From: Cymbomonas tetramitiformis
Taxonomy: Eukaryota; Chlorophyta; Pyramimonadophyceae; Pyramimonadales; Pyramimonadaceae
Direction of reading: 5' to 3'
Assembly (NCBI GenBank): GCA_001247695.2
Contig: LGRX02035490.1
Location: forward strand, 62,001-126,000
DNA: 64,000 nt
Position numbers and translations under genes: made by a program. Under the pieces are notes generated by a model that saw nothing but the letters and a program-made list of their open reading frames with translations, did not search any database and was not told the DNA's origin. Positions 47,382 to 58,311 of this stretch are shown in pieces; positions within the stretch are counted from its first letter, which is position 1, and each line of letters starts with the position of its first letter.

Positions 47382-48629
47382 ATGTCTTCTTTTGGAAATG
47401 ATATTGTTTGTAAAAATATACAATGTAATACGGTAAATGGAAATGCTCCAACTGGGGGGTCTACTAAGTGGCAAAACCTACCCGGTGGTAATGATATAGA
47501 AAGGACCGTTGGTGACGTATACGTAAACAATTTATACGGCAGAGACGTTTTGAATACTTCAATTATAAATTTTCGATATTTGAAAAATATTTTAAATAAT
47601 GGAAAGGCACAAATTGAATTGAAGGATGGAACTGATAATAGTGTTATAATCGTTACAGGCAGTGAACTGCAAGTAAATACAACTTTCGGTTTGATAGTAA
47701 ACGGTGATGCAAAAATCAATGGAAAAACAGAACTGGTCGCACCAGATAATACCACAAATCTTGATTTATTTGGAAATAAAACATCAGGTAATAGTTTCAT
47801 AAGTTTAAATACCTCAGGTGTAGATTTATCGAGTGTTTCAACGATATATTTTATAAATTTTCAAACGAAACCTGATTCAGCTGTACCTAAATTTTTTAGT
47901 ATCAATATGAAAGGTGATATAATAGGATGTAATGATATAGAATGCAATAACATTATAATTAATGATCAAATTGTCAACGTTGCACAATCAGGTTCCAAGA
48001 CAAATTTAGAATTACAAGGGCCAAAATCTGCTAATTCAACATTTATAGATTTGAATACATCACTGGTTGATGAAGCAGCAGTTGATTCAGTGTATGCTTT
48101 GCAGTTTCGAAAACGACCTGTTATACCATCAAATGAATTTTTTAGAATTATTATGTTAGGTGATATCCGAGGTGCTAATTTAATAAAAGCTGACACTGTT
48201 CAAACTCCTTTCGCGGATATAAATATTTTGAAAGTAAATAAAGAATTGAATTATGAAGAAATTTCAAGAGTAACTACGCTTTCAGCACCCGGAAATGAAA
48301 ATATATGAACCATTCAATTTCCTAATGATAGTTTCATTATTTACTTGGATTTTGCTACTATAGATACTGATGGTACAGACGATATCAAGTTCAAGATAAC
48401 ACACGCCGATACTTCAATTCAACCAAAGATTGGTACGGAATATTTTTTGAGATGTTCAACGATAACGGTCAATGCCACAAAAGCAAAAAGATTTACATTA
48501 AATTCAAGTGTAAATTATATTGAAGCTGATAACGAAGTTGAGTTAAGAATAACGGACTTTTCCGGTGAACAATTTGCAAATAACACTTTACGTTTTGTAT
48601 TGGAATTGATACGTATACCGTATATTTAG
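47382..48629 (+). pseudogene. MSSFGN-family fibre-like protein with nonsense codon
   Basis: MSSFGNDIVCKNIQCNTVNG...; 308 codons to a TGA at 48306-48308, after which the same frame continues without ATG (TIQFPNDSFIIYLDFATID) for 107 more codons to TAA at 48629. It contains two similar halves (TNLDLFGNKTSGNSFISLNT and TNLELQGPKSANSTFIDLNT), an internal beta-repeat. The C-terminal domain after the stop looks like a compact beta-sandwich. TATAATATATTATATG precedes the start. A single TGG/CGA-to-TGA change would explain the stop. Confidence 0.65.
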
Positions 48630-49373
48630 TAATAAATTTCTTCGGTTTTTTCAGGGGGACAAAAAAGCAGGAAAAAACCTACATATGAATTTATTGTACA
48701 TTTCTTAAAAGACTCTTTTATTTTGAAAAGACTTTTATTGTATGTGTATTGTAATATGTATTTGTATATTGTAAAACATATTTTTACTTATTGTAAATTT
48801 ATTGTACATTTCTTAAAAGACTCTTTTATTTTCAAAAGACTTTTTTATAATAAGTGAATGTTTGTATTGTTTGAATGATATATTTTTACTTATATAAATT
48901 TATTGTACATTTCTTAAAAGACTCTTTTATTTTGAAAAGACTTTTTTTATAATATGTAAATGATCATAAAATAACTTAAGAACAATTTATAATATATATA
49001 TGTAATAATATACATCATTTATATAATTTATTTAAGAACTTATTTAAATTTATTTTAGAACTTATTTAGATCTTATTTTGTTACACATTTATTTACGTAA
49101 TTTATTTATCATTTATTACGTAATTTTTTATTGTATATTTATTGTATATTTCCTTGTCATTTTACTTGTCATTTTCTTGTCATTTTTCTTGTCATTTACT
49201 TGTCATTTTCCCTTGTCATTTCCTTGTATGACTTATGACATATATGCCATAGGGTTATGACATATGTCATAGGGTTTTCATAGGGTTTTTATAGTGATAA
49301 AAAAGCGTACCCTATAGTCGGTTGCTTACTACTACTAACTTAAAAAATAAATATTATAACTTAATTTAATAAA
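48630..49373. repeat. AT-rich spacer with 3x tandem repeat and shared inverted repeat
   Basis: TTTATTGTACATTTCTTAAAAGACTC followed by TTTTATTTT.AAAAGACTTTT recurs at about 48690, 48802 and 48898. 49050-49190 is the inverted partner of 31232-31378 (ACGTAA, TTACACATTTATTTACG, repeated CTTGTCATTTT). GACATATGTCATAGGG-type short repeats follow near 49226-49275. No gene. It separates the structural genes from the 205-aa/integrase group and may hold an origin or recombination site. Confidence 0.65.
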
Positions 49374-49991
49374 ATGATTTCGGTAGTTAAATATGACAAT
49401 TTTGATATTGAAAAATTGAGTATTGATAATGTTGATTTTACAAAAATAAAAAGTAAATCTAAACCATATAAGTTTATAAGTATTCAATATGATCAAAAGC
49501 CGTTATACTTAGAAACACCGAAAATGCATTGTCCATTTGGAGTTAACAACTTTGAAGGTAGTGACCGGTATAATATTTCGTTTAATTTAGTTGAAGATAT
49601 GGAAAATATTATATTAGCTATAGAAGATAAAATTGTCAATCATATTTATGAAAATCAAATAAAATATTTTTCAAAAAATACTTTCAAACTTTCAAACTTG
49701 AAAGAACTTTTTAATAGCTCGATCAAAGTAAATCAAAATAAGAATTATTCAAATTTATTTAAATGTCAAATAGATAATGCTGATAGTGATTTATATGATA
49801 GAAACACCGGAGAGGATTTGGAAATTACAAAAGAGAACACAATGAATACAAAAATACAATCTATTATTAGAATTCCTGGATTTTATATAATGAATAAAAT
49901 GTATGGTATTTCATATAAAATTGATCAAATGCTTTTAGATAAAAATAATATTGCAAATGAAAAAATATTTTTATTCACTGATGATATATAA
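49374..49991 (+). CDS. Unknown viral protein (205 aa)
   Basis: MISVVKYDNFDIEKLSIDNV ...; intact. The layout (short N-terminal beta strands, PKMHCPFGVN, alternating beta/alpha, C-terminal acidic tail FLFTDDI) recalls ~200-residue proteins conserved in giant viruses and PLVs that have been suspected to bind single-stranded DNA. An acidic C-terminal tail is typical of single-strand-binding proteins, but this is inference from memory and shape only. Lies 11 bases upstream of the integrase, probably co-expressed. Confidence 0.45.
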   Translation: MISVVKYDNFDIEKLSIDNVDFTKIKSKSKPYKFISIQYDQKPLYLETPKMHCPFGVNNFEGSDRYNISFNLVEDMENIILAIEDKIVNHIYENQIKYFSKNTFKLSNLKELFNSSIKVNQNKNYSNLFKCQIDNADSDLYDRNTGEDLEITKENTMNTKIQSIIRIPGFYIMNKMYGISYKIDQMLLDKNNIANEKIFLFTDDI

Positions 49992-50002
49992 TAAAGAAAT
50001 AA

Positions 50003-51160
50003 ATGAGTAAATTAATAACCGAGAAACAAATACAAGATTTATATTTAGACCCGGAAATAGGCTTATCAAATATAAGTTCATTCACATCAAAATTAAAAGC
50101 AAAAGGTTATAAAGTTACACAGAAACAAGTAAAAGAGGCGGTCGAAAAGACTGAAGTTAATGAAACTTTTTCTCAAAAAAAGTAAATAAATAAAAAAGAA
50201 TTATTTCCAATTTATGGTAAAGATCCAAACAAAACTTATATTCAGGCAGATTTGGCTTTTATCCCAAAATTGAAAAAACAAAATAGTGGTTTTGCTGTGA
50301 TATTAACGGGAATTAATATAAATACGAGAAAAGGATATGCTTATGGGTTAAAATCAAAAACTATGAAAGATAAAAATAATAAAAATATAGAATCTGCGGA
50401 AGGTGTCATTCCCGCAATGAGAAAATTGATTAAGGATTCCAAAATGAATGTATTAACAACGGACAACGGTAGTGAATTTATAAATAAAGCCATAAAGAAA
50501 CTTTTGGAAGATAACAATATTGAACATTATTTGAACGAACCCGAAGACCATAGTACAATGGGTATGATTGAGAGATTTAACAGAACATTAAAATATAAAT
50601 TAGAACTTTATTTTAAAAGTAAAGATACCGTCAATTGGATTAATAAATTAGATACTATTGTAAATAATTATAATGAAACGAAAAATGTAGGAAATATAGA
50701 TAAGTCTGCACCAAATGATATGAATGAAGATAGAGTATTAAGAAATATTTTATTAAAAAGAAATATATTAACAAAACTACTTTCTAAAATTGATATTAAA
50801 CCTGGAGACAAAGTTAGAATTAAAATTAAAACCAAAATTTTTGATAAAGAAACTCAACGATGGTCAACTAAAATTTATAAAGTTAAAAAAATGGAAGGCT
50901 TGACTTATGTAATAGAAGACAACAACGAAACTTTAGCAAGAAAATATAAACCAAGAGAATTGCTCGAAGTGAAAGGTAATGTTTCAAATCAAAGTAAAAA
51001 TAAAGATGCACCTACCGTGAAAGAATTAGTAACAAAACAAAATAAAAAAGAAAGAAAAACTAAAAAGGAAGGAATTTCAGCTTCAAATAGATTATCTAAA
51101 AGAACTCGTAGTCAAAATAAAAACAATAATAATGATTATTTAGAAATTGATTTAAGATAA
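50003..51160 (+). pseudogene. DD35E integrase with nonsense codon
   Basis: 385 codons in one frame with one TAA at 50183-50185; element 1 has coding sequence at this point (..QPKRVTRKDYFP), here KK-stop-INKKELFP. Catalytic residues remain: QADLAF, TTDNGSEF and MGMIERFN, spacing 35. The N-terminal HTH-like domain (YLDPEIG.SNISSFTSKLKAKGYKVT) and C-terminal KPGDKVRIK / YKPREL segments are conserved with element 1. The 3' end overlaps the convergent PolB gene by 9 bases. Nonsense lies between the DNA-binding and catalytic domains, so the copy is inactive. Confidence 0.8.
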
Positions 51161-54100
51161 GTTATATCCCTCAGGTCGTAATTGATATGGGTTTATTTTA
51201 TCAACTTCTTCCAATTGATCTTGTATGTCTTCATACTCTAAATTAAGTTCGTCCAAGGTACCTTTTAAATTTTCAGTCCAACCTTTAGAATATACCTTAG
51301 TTTCAACCCTTGTTTCCAACCCTTGTGGACATAATACTTCTTGCTTGCCATTTCTTTTCCGTTTTCTAATCACATTATATGTTAACTCAGCATGTTTATC
51401 ATCAATTTTATCAGTCAAATTCTTAACCATACGTACCATTGATTCGTGATTAATAATTTTACTATTTTGGTGTGATAAATAAAATCCCTTACTTTTGGTA
51501 AGAGGCTCAGCATTTGAGAATTTTAGTGTATAGCTTTTCGGTCCAGTAGCTGCATATTCTATACATTCCTTACCTTCTAACTCGTCAGTCAATTCTCCTA
51601 AGAAATCACCTAAATCATTTTTATATACATGGTCATTAACACCTTCTTTTTCAATATATATACAAGAGTCGGTATCAGTATATAATACATCGTCAAACCC
51701 AACCTTTTCACACAAATCATACAACTTTAATCTTGCATACGCGGTTGTAAATACCCCTATGATTTCACTTGTTGAGCACTTGTCCGGACCCTCAAAATAT
51801 TCATCTTTGAAACGATAATTCATAATACATTTCTCATTTCCTTCGATACCCGCAAATTCGTAATTCATTTCATATTCTTCGTCAAACACCATTGCATAAA
51901 AGTCGCTTGGTTCATTTATGATTTTAGTTTTCATTTTGTTTAATTGTTGTACCCATTTCCCCCAAAGTGAGCATAAAAAAGCTTTGTCACCGCTCGCTTT
52001 CCTGGATTTTTCTTGATTTGAGATTTGTCTAAAAGAATACCTTCTCTTTCAAAATATTGTTGAATGTACTTATCTTTATCCATTTCAGTTTTAACCCATT
52101 CAGGGTATCCACTTGCTTCTTGTTTGATTTTCAAAAACTTGTTTACATAAGGTGCAAATAATTTTGTGCTACGCTCTTTCCGATGTCTAATTTCATATAT
52201 TTCCAATAATTCATATCCCATATCGATTGCTTTATCAACTTCAATCGTTGACCAAGTACCTTCTTGTTCATATAAAGTGAATTTCAATTTTCAATTGTCT
52301 CTACATGGAAGAACCGGAAATTGTAAATTTGATTTACAATAGATAACACCGAAAAACTTTTCAGTTTCATTTTTATACCTCGATAAATATTCTTTAACCG
52401 AAACATTTTTAAATTGTTCATCAAAGCCTATAGGATACTCACAATATTTCATAACCCAAGGGTATAAAGAAGTAAAGTCGAGATACCTCAATGTTTCACC
52501 AAATTTTCTTTTGTAATACAATTGTTCAGTGTTTATTCTACCCCCAAAAAATGCATCTCTAATTACAAGATCAGGTTTAAATATTTTCATAAAGTCAATT
52601 ACTGATTTTTCATTTAATTTATCACTCTTCCAATCACAATCCCAAATATCTTCAACAATGTAACCCATATTTTTTAATTTTTCTTTTTTCTCCTCAGTTT
52701 TTCTATGTAAATCACCAAATGTGATATTAGAGTCTCTTGATACATTCACTTTTTGGTTTGGGTTATAAATTGCAGGATTTCCGTGAAATCGATCACCATT
52801 AAATTCGAATATTTCATTTGTTTCCTCGCAATAACCGTCCGCTATGAAGTTTGTTTTTGGAATTTTATATTCTCTAATTATTTTGATACCTTTAGAATGT
52901 TCCAAATAATTGATCCATTCAGCACACACTTTACTTTGTTTCTTAATTCTATAATATCCAATGCTTTTTTTAGGCATAATGTCTTTTCGATGAATATGTT
53001 GGGCAGTCGATGCAATGGTCATAAAGTTGAAAGGGTCGGTTTCACATGCTTCCAACAAAACACTACGATATTCCAAGCAGGATTTTCGAAGTATTAAAAC
53101 ATCATTTGAACAATTCTTTCGCAATTCATTTTTATTATTCCAAACAAAATTTTTGTCATCACATTTTTCATTATACCAAATATCGATTTTTTCTTTATCT
53201 TCACATTTCATTTGTTTTGGACAAAAATGGTGTCTACTAGGTATTTTTCCGGTATAATTCCAATTTTCCTTTTTATTAAAAAGATGAGGATAATACCCTT
53301 TTTCTACATCATTTTCTAAACCCCATGTTTTTGGTAACTTTGCAAGACCACAACTAAAATGATTTATCGAGTCAATCAGTGTGACTCCTAAATAGGTCAA
53401 TTTGATTATTTTATTTCCAACTCTAATAATTTCTGGCATTTTTTTACTATCATCGAATTGATGCATTACTAATATTGCTTCAAAAATGAGCAAGAAATCA
53501 TAAGATTTACCATTGTGAGCAATGAAGGCGTAACCCTTGTGCTTTGCATTAAATAGAAATTCTAAAAAAGAATGCATGTCATAATGCTCAAATCCTTCGA
53601 CCAAATTGTCTTTGCTCTTTGGATTTTTTGTGTCATCTAAATATTGAGTAATTGATAAATTCATATGATGTTTATAATGAAACTCTTGTGTACATTCGAA
53701 ATCGAAAAAGGCAAGTTTTTCAATTGGGTCCTTTTTATTTACTTGTTGAATATAACATTGATGATGATTTAAGTCGCAATATTGTTCACAATTCTTACAT
53801 GTCGAATGACCACATATATGTTTAATTTTAGTTTCATAATGTGTATGACATTCTTTGCAATAATGTACTTTATCACATGTAGATTTTAGATGATGGTTAT
53901 AACAATCATTATTAAAAAACCATCGGTTACACTTTTTACAATATATTTTATTTACTAAATTTTTGTTATATTGATTTTTCTTATCTTTAAACATACATTT
54001 AGTACTAAAACACCGTGGACATGATTTTGAACGAGTATCTAAAAATGCAACGATGTTGGTAATTGGTTCATAATGTTCTTGTTCAGCGTCATAACATATA

Positions 54101-54900
54101 AAGTATACATTTTTGTCATCATCAAATATTTGGTTGTCACCACTAGGATAAATTTTACGTTGTCCAACAACACTATGCTCTTGATAAACAACAATATGTG
54201 CATTTAATGCTTTCTCATATATTGGAATGTCTCTCAAAACATCAATTTGCTTATGAGGGTCGATACCGACTAATTTTCTAATTTCATTTCCTAATTTTGT
54301 CCGTGTTTGTGGTCTTTTAACGTGAATCAACGTTTTCCAAAATGTTTTGTTGGTTTCTTTACAATGTAAATGTTGTAAAATAGCTAGAGAAATATCAAGA
54401 CATTGATTATTATTGTTGTTCAATGTAATACAACTTTTCTTTTTGAATCGTTCTTCTTTATTTCTCGATTGTGGATTCGCCGAACCACCTTTAATAGCTT
54501 TAACGGTGTGGACAAAGAGAGTAATACTTTTAATAAACCCATGTTCTTTTAATTTTTCACTTTGAGCTATTTTTTCGATAGCTTTTTGCAAATTTTTAGG
54601 ATGATAACCTAAATAAATGTCATCATTTTTTATTACATAATTATCTTCAAATTGTAACTCAAATGATATCAATTGTTTGTCATCACTTGATGCTTCGGGA
54701 ACAAATCTACGTAAACCTTTTATTTCGAATAAATTGAAATCTATTGGACCATACACATCTACGGACGTTTTGAACTTTTCGATGTACTTAGTGCGTTTAT
54801 TATTTTTGATTTCTTTAACATTTTTAATATCAGTTTTTACATTATTTACAAATTTGTTAATCTTTTCATTTTTCTTTTTATTTATATTTTTCGTGAAATT
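51152..54900 (-). pseudogene. Protein-primed-type family-B DNA polymerase, broken
   Basis: Main frame from about 54900 (no ATG; the reported GTG is 54756) to 52291. A Cys/His-rich region (CPRCFSTKC, CKKC, CKECHTHYE, CGHSTCKNC) precedes exonuclease motifs FFDFECT, FIAHNGKSYDF and CSNDVLILR, an endonuclease-like insert (FEFNGDRFHGNP), FFGGRINTEQL and motif A LDFTSLYPWV. An in-frame TGA at 52291-52293 is followed by 115 codons in the same frame, then a one-base frameshift near 51976 inside motif B, then YTDTDSC (motif C) to the stop at 51152. The GGR.. and SLYP motifs and the insert fit polinton PolB. Inactive as it stands. Confidence 0.8.
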
Positions 54901-55151
54901 TCACGGTATTTTTTGAAAGTTTTAGATTTTTTATTATATTTGTTTTTAATTTCTTTTTTCAACGATTTTTCATATTCATTTTTTGTAATAATTTCTTTAG
55001 ATTTTTTTCTTCCATTTATTATTTTAAAACTTTCTAGAATATCTTGTAAATCAGCAAAATCTTTTCTAGTTTTTGCATCTTTTATTTCAATGTTTAAAGC
55101 TTTCCATTGTCTAGGTGTTAGTTTGATATTTGAGGTGTTAAGTTTGGACAT
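54882..55151 (-). CDS. Small ORF, possibly the N terminus of PolB
   Basis: MSKLNTSNIKLTPRQWKALN ...; 89 codons of basic helix ending KYREISRKI. It overlaps the 5' end of the PolB frame, which lacks an ATG and begins with similarly Lys/Asn-rich sequence (NINKKKNEKINKFVNN). A frameshift near 54890 would join them into one ~1330-residue polymerase. Alternatively it is a separate small gene; I cannot decide. Confidence 0.45.
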   Translation of the reverse strand: MSKLNTSNIKLTPRQWKALNIEIKDAKTRKDFADLQDILESFKIINGRKKSKEIITKNEYEKSLKKEIKNKYNKKSKTFKKYREISRKI

Positions 55152-55225
55152 GGGAGAGGTTTTTATAATATATATAGAAGATTATTTCTTTAAGTTAAAC
55201 TCGGTTAGTACATTGGACTAAAATT

Positions 55226-55501
55226 TTACAACAATTTGGAGTACATCTTTAGTAATTCATACTGTTTTGGTATGTCGGATGGTGATTTATTAAGAGCTTG
55301 AATCATATCATCAATAGTAATATTGTACAATTTAACGGAATTTGCTTTGATAGGCAAACCTCTTTTGATTCGTAAATTTAAGATACGCTGTTTTAAAACT
55401 TTATCTTTGTTAGTCTTGTAATGTTTTGCTACATCTGAATTATTTTTTTCTGCTGATTTTTTATAATAAGTATTTCCAAACTTTGAAATAACCTTCTCCA
55501 T
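55226..55501 (-). CDS. Small basic viral protein (91 aa)
   Basis: Start chosen at MEKVISKFGNTYYKKSAEK (55501), directly after TATTATATCCAATATATA; upstream codons of the longer ORF run into the promoter of the divergent gene. Helical and basic, with DVAKHYKTNKDKVLKQR and a C-terminal SPSDIPKQYELLKMYS. It resembles the small protein at 23639 in position and pattern. Intact; DNA-binding is a guess. Confidence 0.45.
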   Translation of the reverse strand: MEKVISKFGNTYYKKSAEKNNSDVAKHYKTNKDKVLKQRILNLRIKRGLPIKANSVKLYNITIDDMIQALNKSPSDIPKQYELLKMYSKLL

Positions 55502-55560
55502 ATATATTGGATATAATATAATAACCAAAAATATTTTTAAATTGTTTAAGTTATATAAAA

Positions 55561-55776
55561 ATGGACATTTTAAACAATTCATGTGATTTTCAAGCATTTG
55601 TTTCAGGAATTATTCTTATTATAGGGGCTGTTTTTACGGGAATTAGATATAGTCGTTGTGAAACTATAAATTCACCTTGTATAAATTGTAAGAGGAAAAT
55701 ACTAGAACAAGAAGAAAATACTAAAATGTTTAGAAATTTTAATTTCTTTTTATATCTATTATATTCTAATAAAACA
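55561..55776 (+). CDS. Small membrane protein, viral
   Basis: MDILNNSCDFQAFVSGIILI...: one membrane segment (FVSGIILIIGAVFTGI) then a CINCKR Cys pair. The frame runs without a stop into the next protein's ATG at 55777, which suggests that the original stop codon was lost or that the two are fused. The gap to the divergent 91-aa gene is 59 bases with TATA-like motifs on both strands. Confidence 0.4.
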
Positions 55777-56234
55777 ATGGGTTACCGCAAAGGTGAGAAA
55801 ATAACAGATGAAAAAACTTTAGAAAGACTGAAAAATGCAAGATTGAAAGCTTTAGAAGTACGAAAATTGAAAGCCGAAGAAAAGAAAATATCAAAATTGC
55901 AAAAGATCTTGAAAAACAAAAAGAAATGTTAGATGCAAAAGAAGTAATAAAAAATCACCGGAAACCCGAAGAAGACGAAGTGGAAGTTGAACAAGAAGTT
56001 CGTAAAAAAAAAGTTGTGAAAAATAAAAAAAGTACAAATAAAAAACCAAAAGTTATTATTGAGGAAATACATGAAAGTTCTAGTTCTAGCGAAAGCGAAC
56101 CGGAAGTTATAGTCAAAAAGAAAAGAATTTCTAGAAAGAAAAGTAATAAATATATAGATAATAGCCCTCAATCACCTCAACAAACCAATACTCATTATGA
56201 TAAAGCTTATAGATCATTATTTCCTGAACTTTAA
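55777..56234 (+). pseudogene. Basic coiled-coil protein, frameshifted
   Basis: MGYRKGEKITDEKTLERLKN... in one frame to TAG at 55932. The continuation (KEMLDAKEVIKNHRKPEED ...) lies in another frame from about 55890 to TAA at 56234. A one- or two-base indel near 55890-55925 in an A-rich run explains both. A Lys/Glu helix is followed by a KKK-rich, SSSSSESE acidic-Ser region and a C-terminal YDKAYRSLFPEL. The Lys/Ser-rich, disordered nature suggests DNA packaging or a core protein (inference). Confidence 0.5.
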
Positions 56235-56252
56235 TATTAATAGAAAACTTAA

Positions 56253-56770
56253 ATGTTACAAACTCAAAAATTAAAAAATAAAGATTACGAAATAAAATTA
56301 CCAAAAGGAGAAGCATTTAATATAAATACAGACAGTGATTTTATTAATATGCATTCCGTAGTTCTTGCAATAGCAAAACGAGGAGTAGGTAAGACTTGCA
56401 GCTTTTCTAATTTATTAAGATTGATGAAACAAAATAATGCATTAGACCGGTTAATTTTGGTAAGTCCTACTTTTCACAATAATGCACATTATTTTAAAGA
56501 TTTACCATTGGACAATGAAGATATATTGGAACCTTCAATTGAAGCCCCCCAAAAAATAGAAGAAATTCTTGACACCGAAGCTCAAGAATACGAAGAATAT
56601 CATGAAAAGTTGAAAAGATGGAAGAAATTGAATAAAATGTTAAAAGATAAAACAAAATCAATTCACGATATTTCAAATGAATTATTAATTGAATTTGAGG
56701 ACACAATGTATAATCCACCGGAACATAAATATAATGGGAAAAAGCCGGTGATTGTGGTTTTATTAGATGT
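56253..56770 (+). pseudogene. Packaging ATPase (FtsK/HerA type), disrupted
   Basis: MLQTQKLKNKDYEIKLPKG ...; Walker A AKRGVGKTCSFSN at residues ~41-53, RLILVSPTFHN (motif after Walker A typical of A32-like packaging ATPases), and the Walker B strand KPVIVVLLD at ~165-172, cut directly after the first Asp by the LTR-like terminus TGTGCTAGG at 56771. The second acidic residue, sensor and arginine finger are lost. This ATPase type pumps DNA into capsids of PLVs, virophages and giant viruses and is one of their marker genes. The remaining part shows no internal damage. Confidence 0.8.
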
Positions 56771-57228
56771 GTGCTAGGAGGCAAGCACAAGAGCAAGAAA
56801 AACGGCTAAGTACAAAACGCAAGAGTACTCAGTACGGAGTACAGTAGGACCGATCAGAATGATGTTGATGTGAGGTGCCTAGCCTGTTGTACGGAGTACT
56901 CAGTACAGTTGAGTTATGGAAAGAGTTCCTGAATGTATAAGAACTCTAAGTGTAACCAGTTTCGGGGATGAGAACTGAACCGAGAATTGTAACATAAAAA
57001 GCCGTAACTGCTGTATATTGTGTATTGAAAGCATGCACTTGAAAGCAAAAGCATAACTATAAAGATTTACGAAACCGAAGTCTTGTAGTAATAACTTGAA
57101 GGATTTACGAAACCGAAGTCCGATAGTTGACCAAACGTAATCATACCTCGTGCGGTCGTTTAATAGCTAGTAATAGTTAAGCCCGAAAGTGTAAAGAAGA
57201 GAAGAAACTGGAGTGGTAGCCTCCTACA
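56771..57228 (+). repeat. LTR-like terminus, copy 2
   Basis: Same start as copy 1 at 39513 (TGTGCTAGGAGGCAAGCACA) and same end CTCCTACA. It carries an extra copy of GATTTACGAAACCGAAGTC (57063 and 57105) and scattered substitutions. Same orientation relative to the viral genes as copy 1. The match of the first base in two unrelated targets defines the 5' terminus of the element precisely. Confidence 0.6.
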
Positions 57229-58311
57229 AAATGGTAATTGGATCGTTTTTACCGGTCGCTTCCTGAAAATGTCTGTTTCTGCGTATTCTGATTGCACCCC
57301 CTTGCGTGATGCCTTTCGCCAGGCGTTTTGTTTTGTGAAATCAAGCACAGTGTGTCGTGCGTTTCTGCTTCGTTTTGGTGGGTGCGTGGTTGTGGGATTC
57401 AGGTGCTCTAGGAGTGGAATTCTCCGAGTGCTTTGATCCGCGACGTAGTTTGGTACGACTACTTAGCAATGAAGGAGGTGGCTTGGGGCCCTTGGTCCTC
57501 CCTCCCCTTTGCGAATGTACTTTGAGTCTGTTCTGTCCTCGGATGGGACGGCTGCTCTGACGTGGCGTTGTAGCGTCCTTTGCGTATATGCTTGGGAATT
57601 ATTAATTCTGATTGAACGCGCGCTTGCCTTCGCGAATTGCCTTGCCCCCTTGATTGTTTCTTGAATTCTAGATCTTGTCGCTTGGGGTGGTGTTCGCGCC
57701 GGTGGGTGTGTGTTTGGTGGTTTCAGGTGCCCCTGAAGCCGAGACCGTCGTGAATTTCTTTTCGCACGGTAAATTGCGTGAGTACCCTCACGTAGCAACC
57801 CTTGTTTGTGCATACATAACGCATATGTAGCACGAGCGGTTTGGTTTTAGGATTTAGGCCTCAGGCTTCGGAGATTTAGGAATCGCGTGGATTTTTTGGC
57901 AAAACCGACCCTTCGCGGCGGGAGCGCTGCGCAATTTTTTACAAATTGTGCGGCCTTTGCTGAAATGTCCTCGTGTTTCTAGATCGCGAGTGTCCTAAGT
58001 GTTGTGCCCTCTAGGCTCGGGAACTGCCGCGCTTCGGCCGGTTTGGCCACTCGTGCTCGTGCGCGGGTGGTGAATTCCTGGGTGCGGCGGGTGCTACTAC
58101 TTTGCAATTGCATATATTAGTGCCTCCACACACGATTAGTGTAGCTTCGTCATGTGCTCGAGGGATTAACAACCTCCTCGTGTACGGCGGGAGTTTGCGG
58201 TCGAACCGCACACTCCCCTAGCACTGATTGATTTGGGATGGCGCGAGATCTTGGCCGGGGCGTTAAGATGGCGCGGGATCTTGGCCGGGGCGTTAGGAAT
58301 TGAAGTCGGCT
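57229..58311 (+). other. Retroelement 5' leader, second copy
   Basis: No gene. Shares CCGACCCTTCGCGGCGGGAGCG and CGCGCTTCGGCCGGTTTGG with the leader at 39939-40683, but is more diverged and longer than copy 1, so the two insertions are different family members. A 28-bp duplication (GGCGCG(A/G)GATCTTGGCCGGGGCGTTA) lies at 58239-58295. Confidence 0.5.

Larger units (their letters stand above)
36923..56770 (+). mobile_element. Element 2: decayed endogenous polinton-like virus
   Basis: An AT-rich block with lipase, 78-aa gene, minor capsid, major capsid, 73-aa gene, three MSSFGN fibre-like genes, 205-aa gene, integrase (plus strand), then PolB and small genes on minus, and TM protein, basic protein and packaging ATPase on plus. 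An rve integrase with a protein-primed-type PolB and a capsid module is the polinton/Maverick signature. It is inactivated by at least four nonsense codons, several frameshifts and two LTR-type insertions (39513 and 56771). No target duplication or terminal repeat is visible at the outer ends; an internal inverted repeat with 31232-31378 lies at 49.05-49.19 kb. Confidence 0.85.

Noticed and set aside
38466..52293. Alternative genetic code (stops read as amino acids) in element 2
   Set aside because: The interrupting codons are TAA twice and TGA twice, and aligned element 1 residues do not point to one amino acid. Other viral genes use the same codons as normal terminators, and frameshifts coexist. 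Pseudogene decay is simpler.
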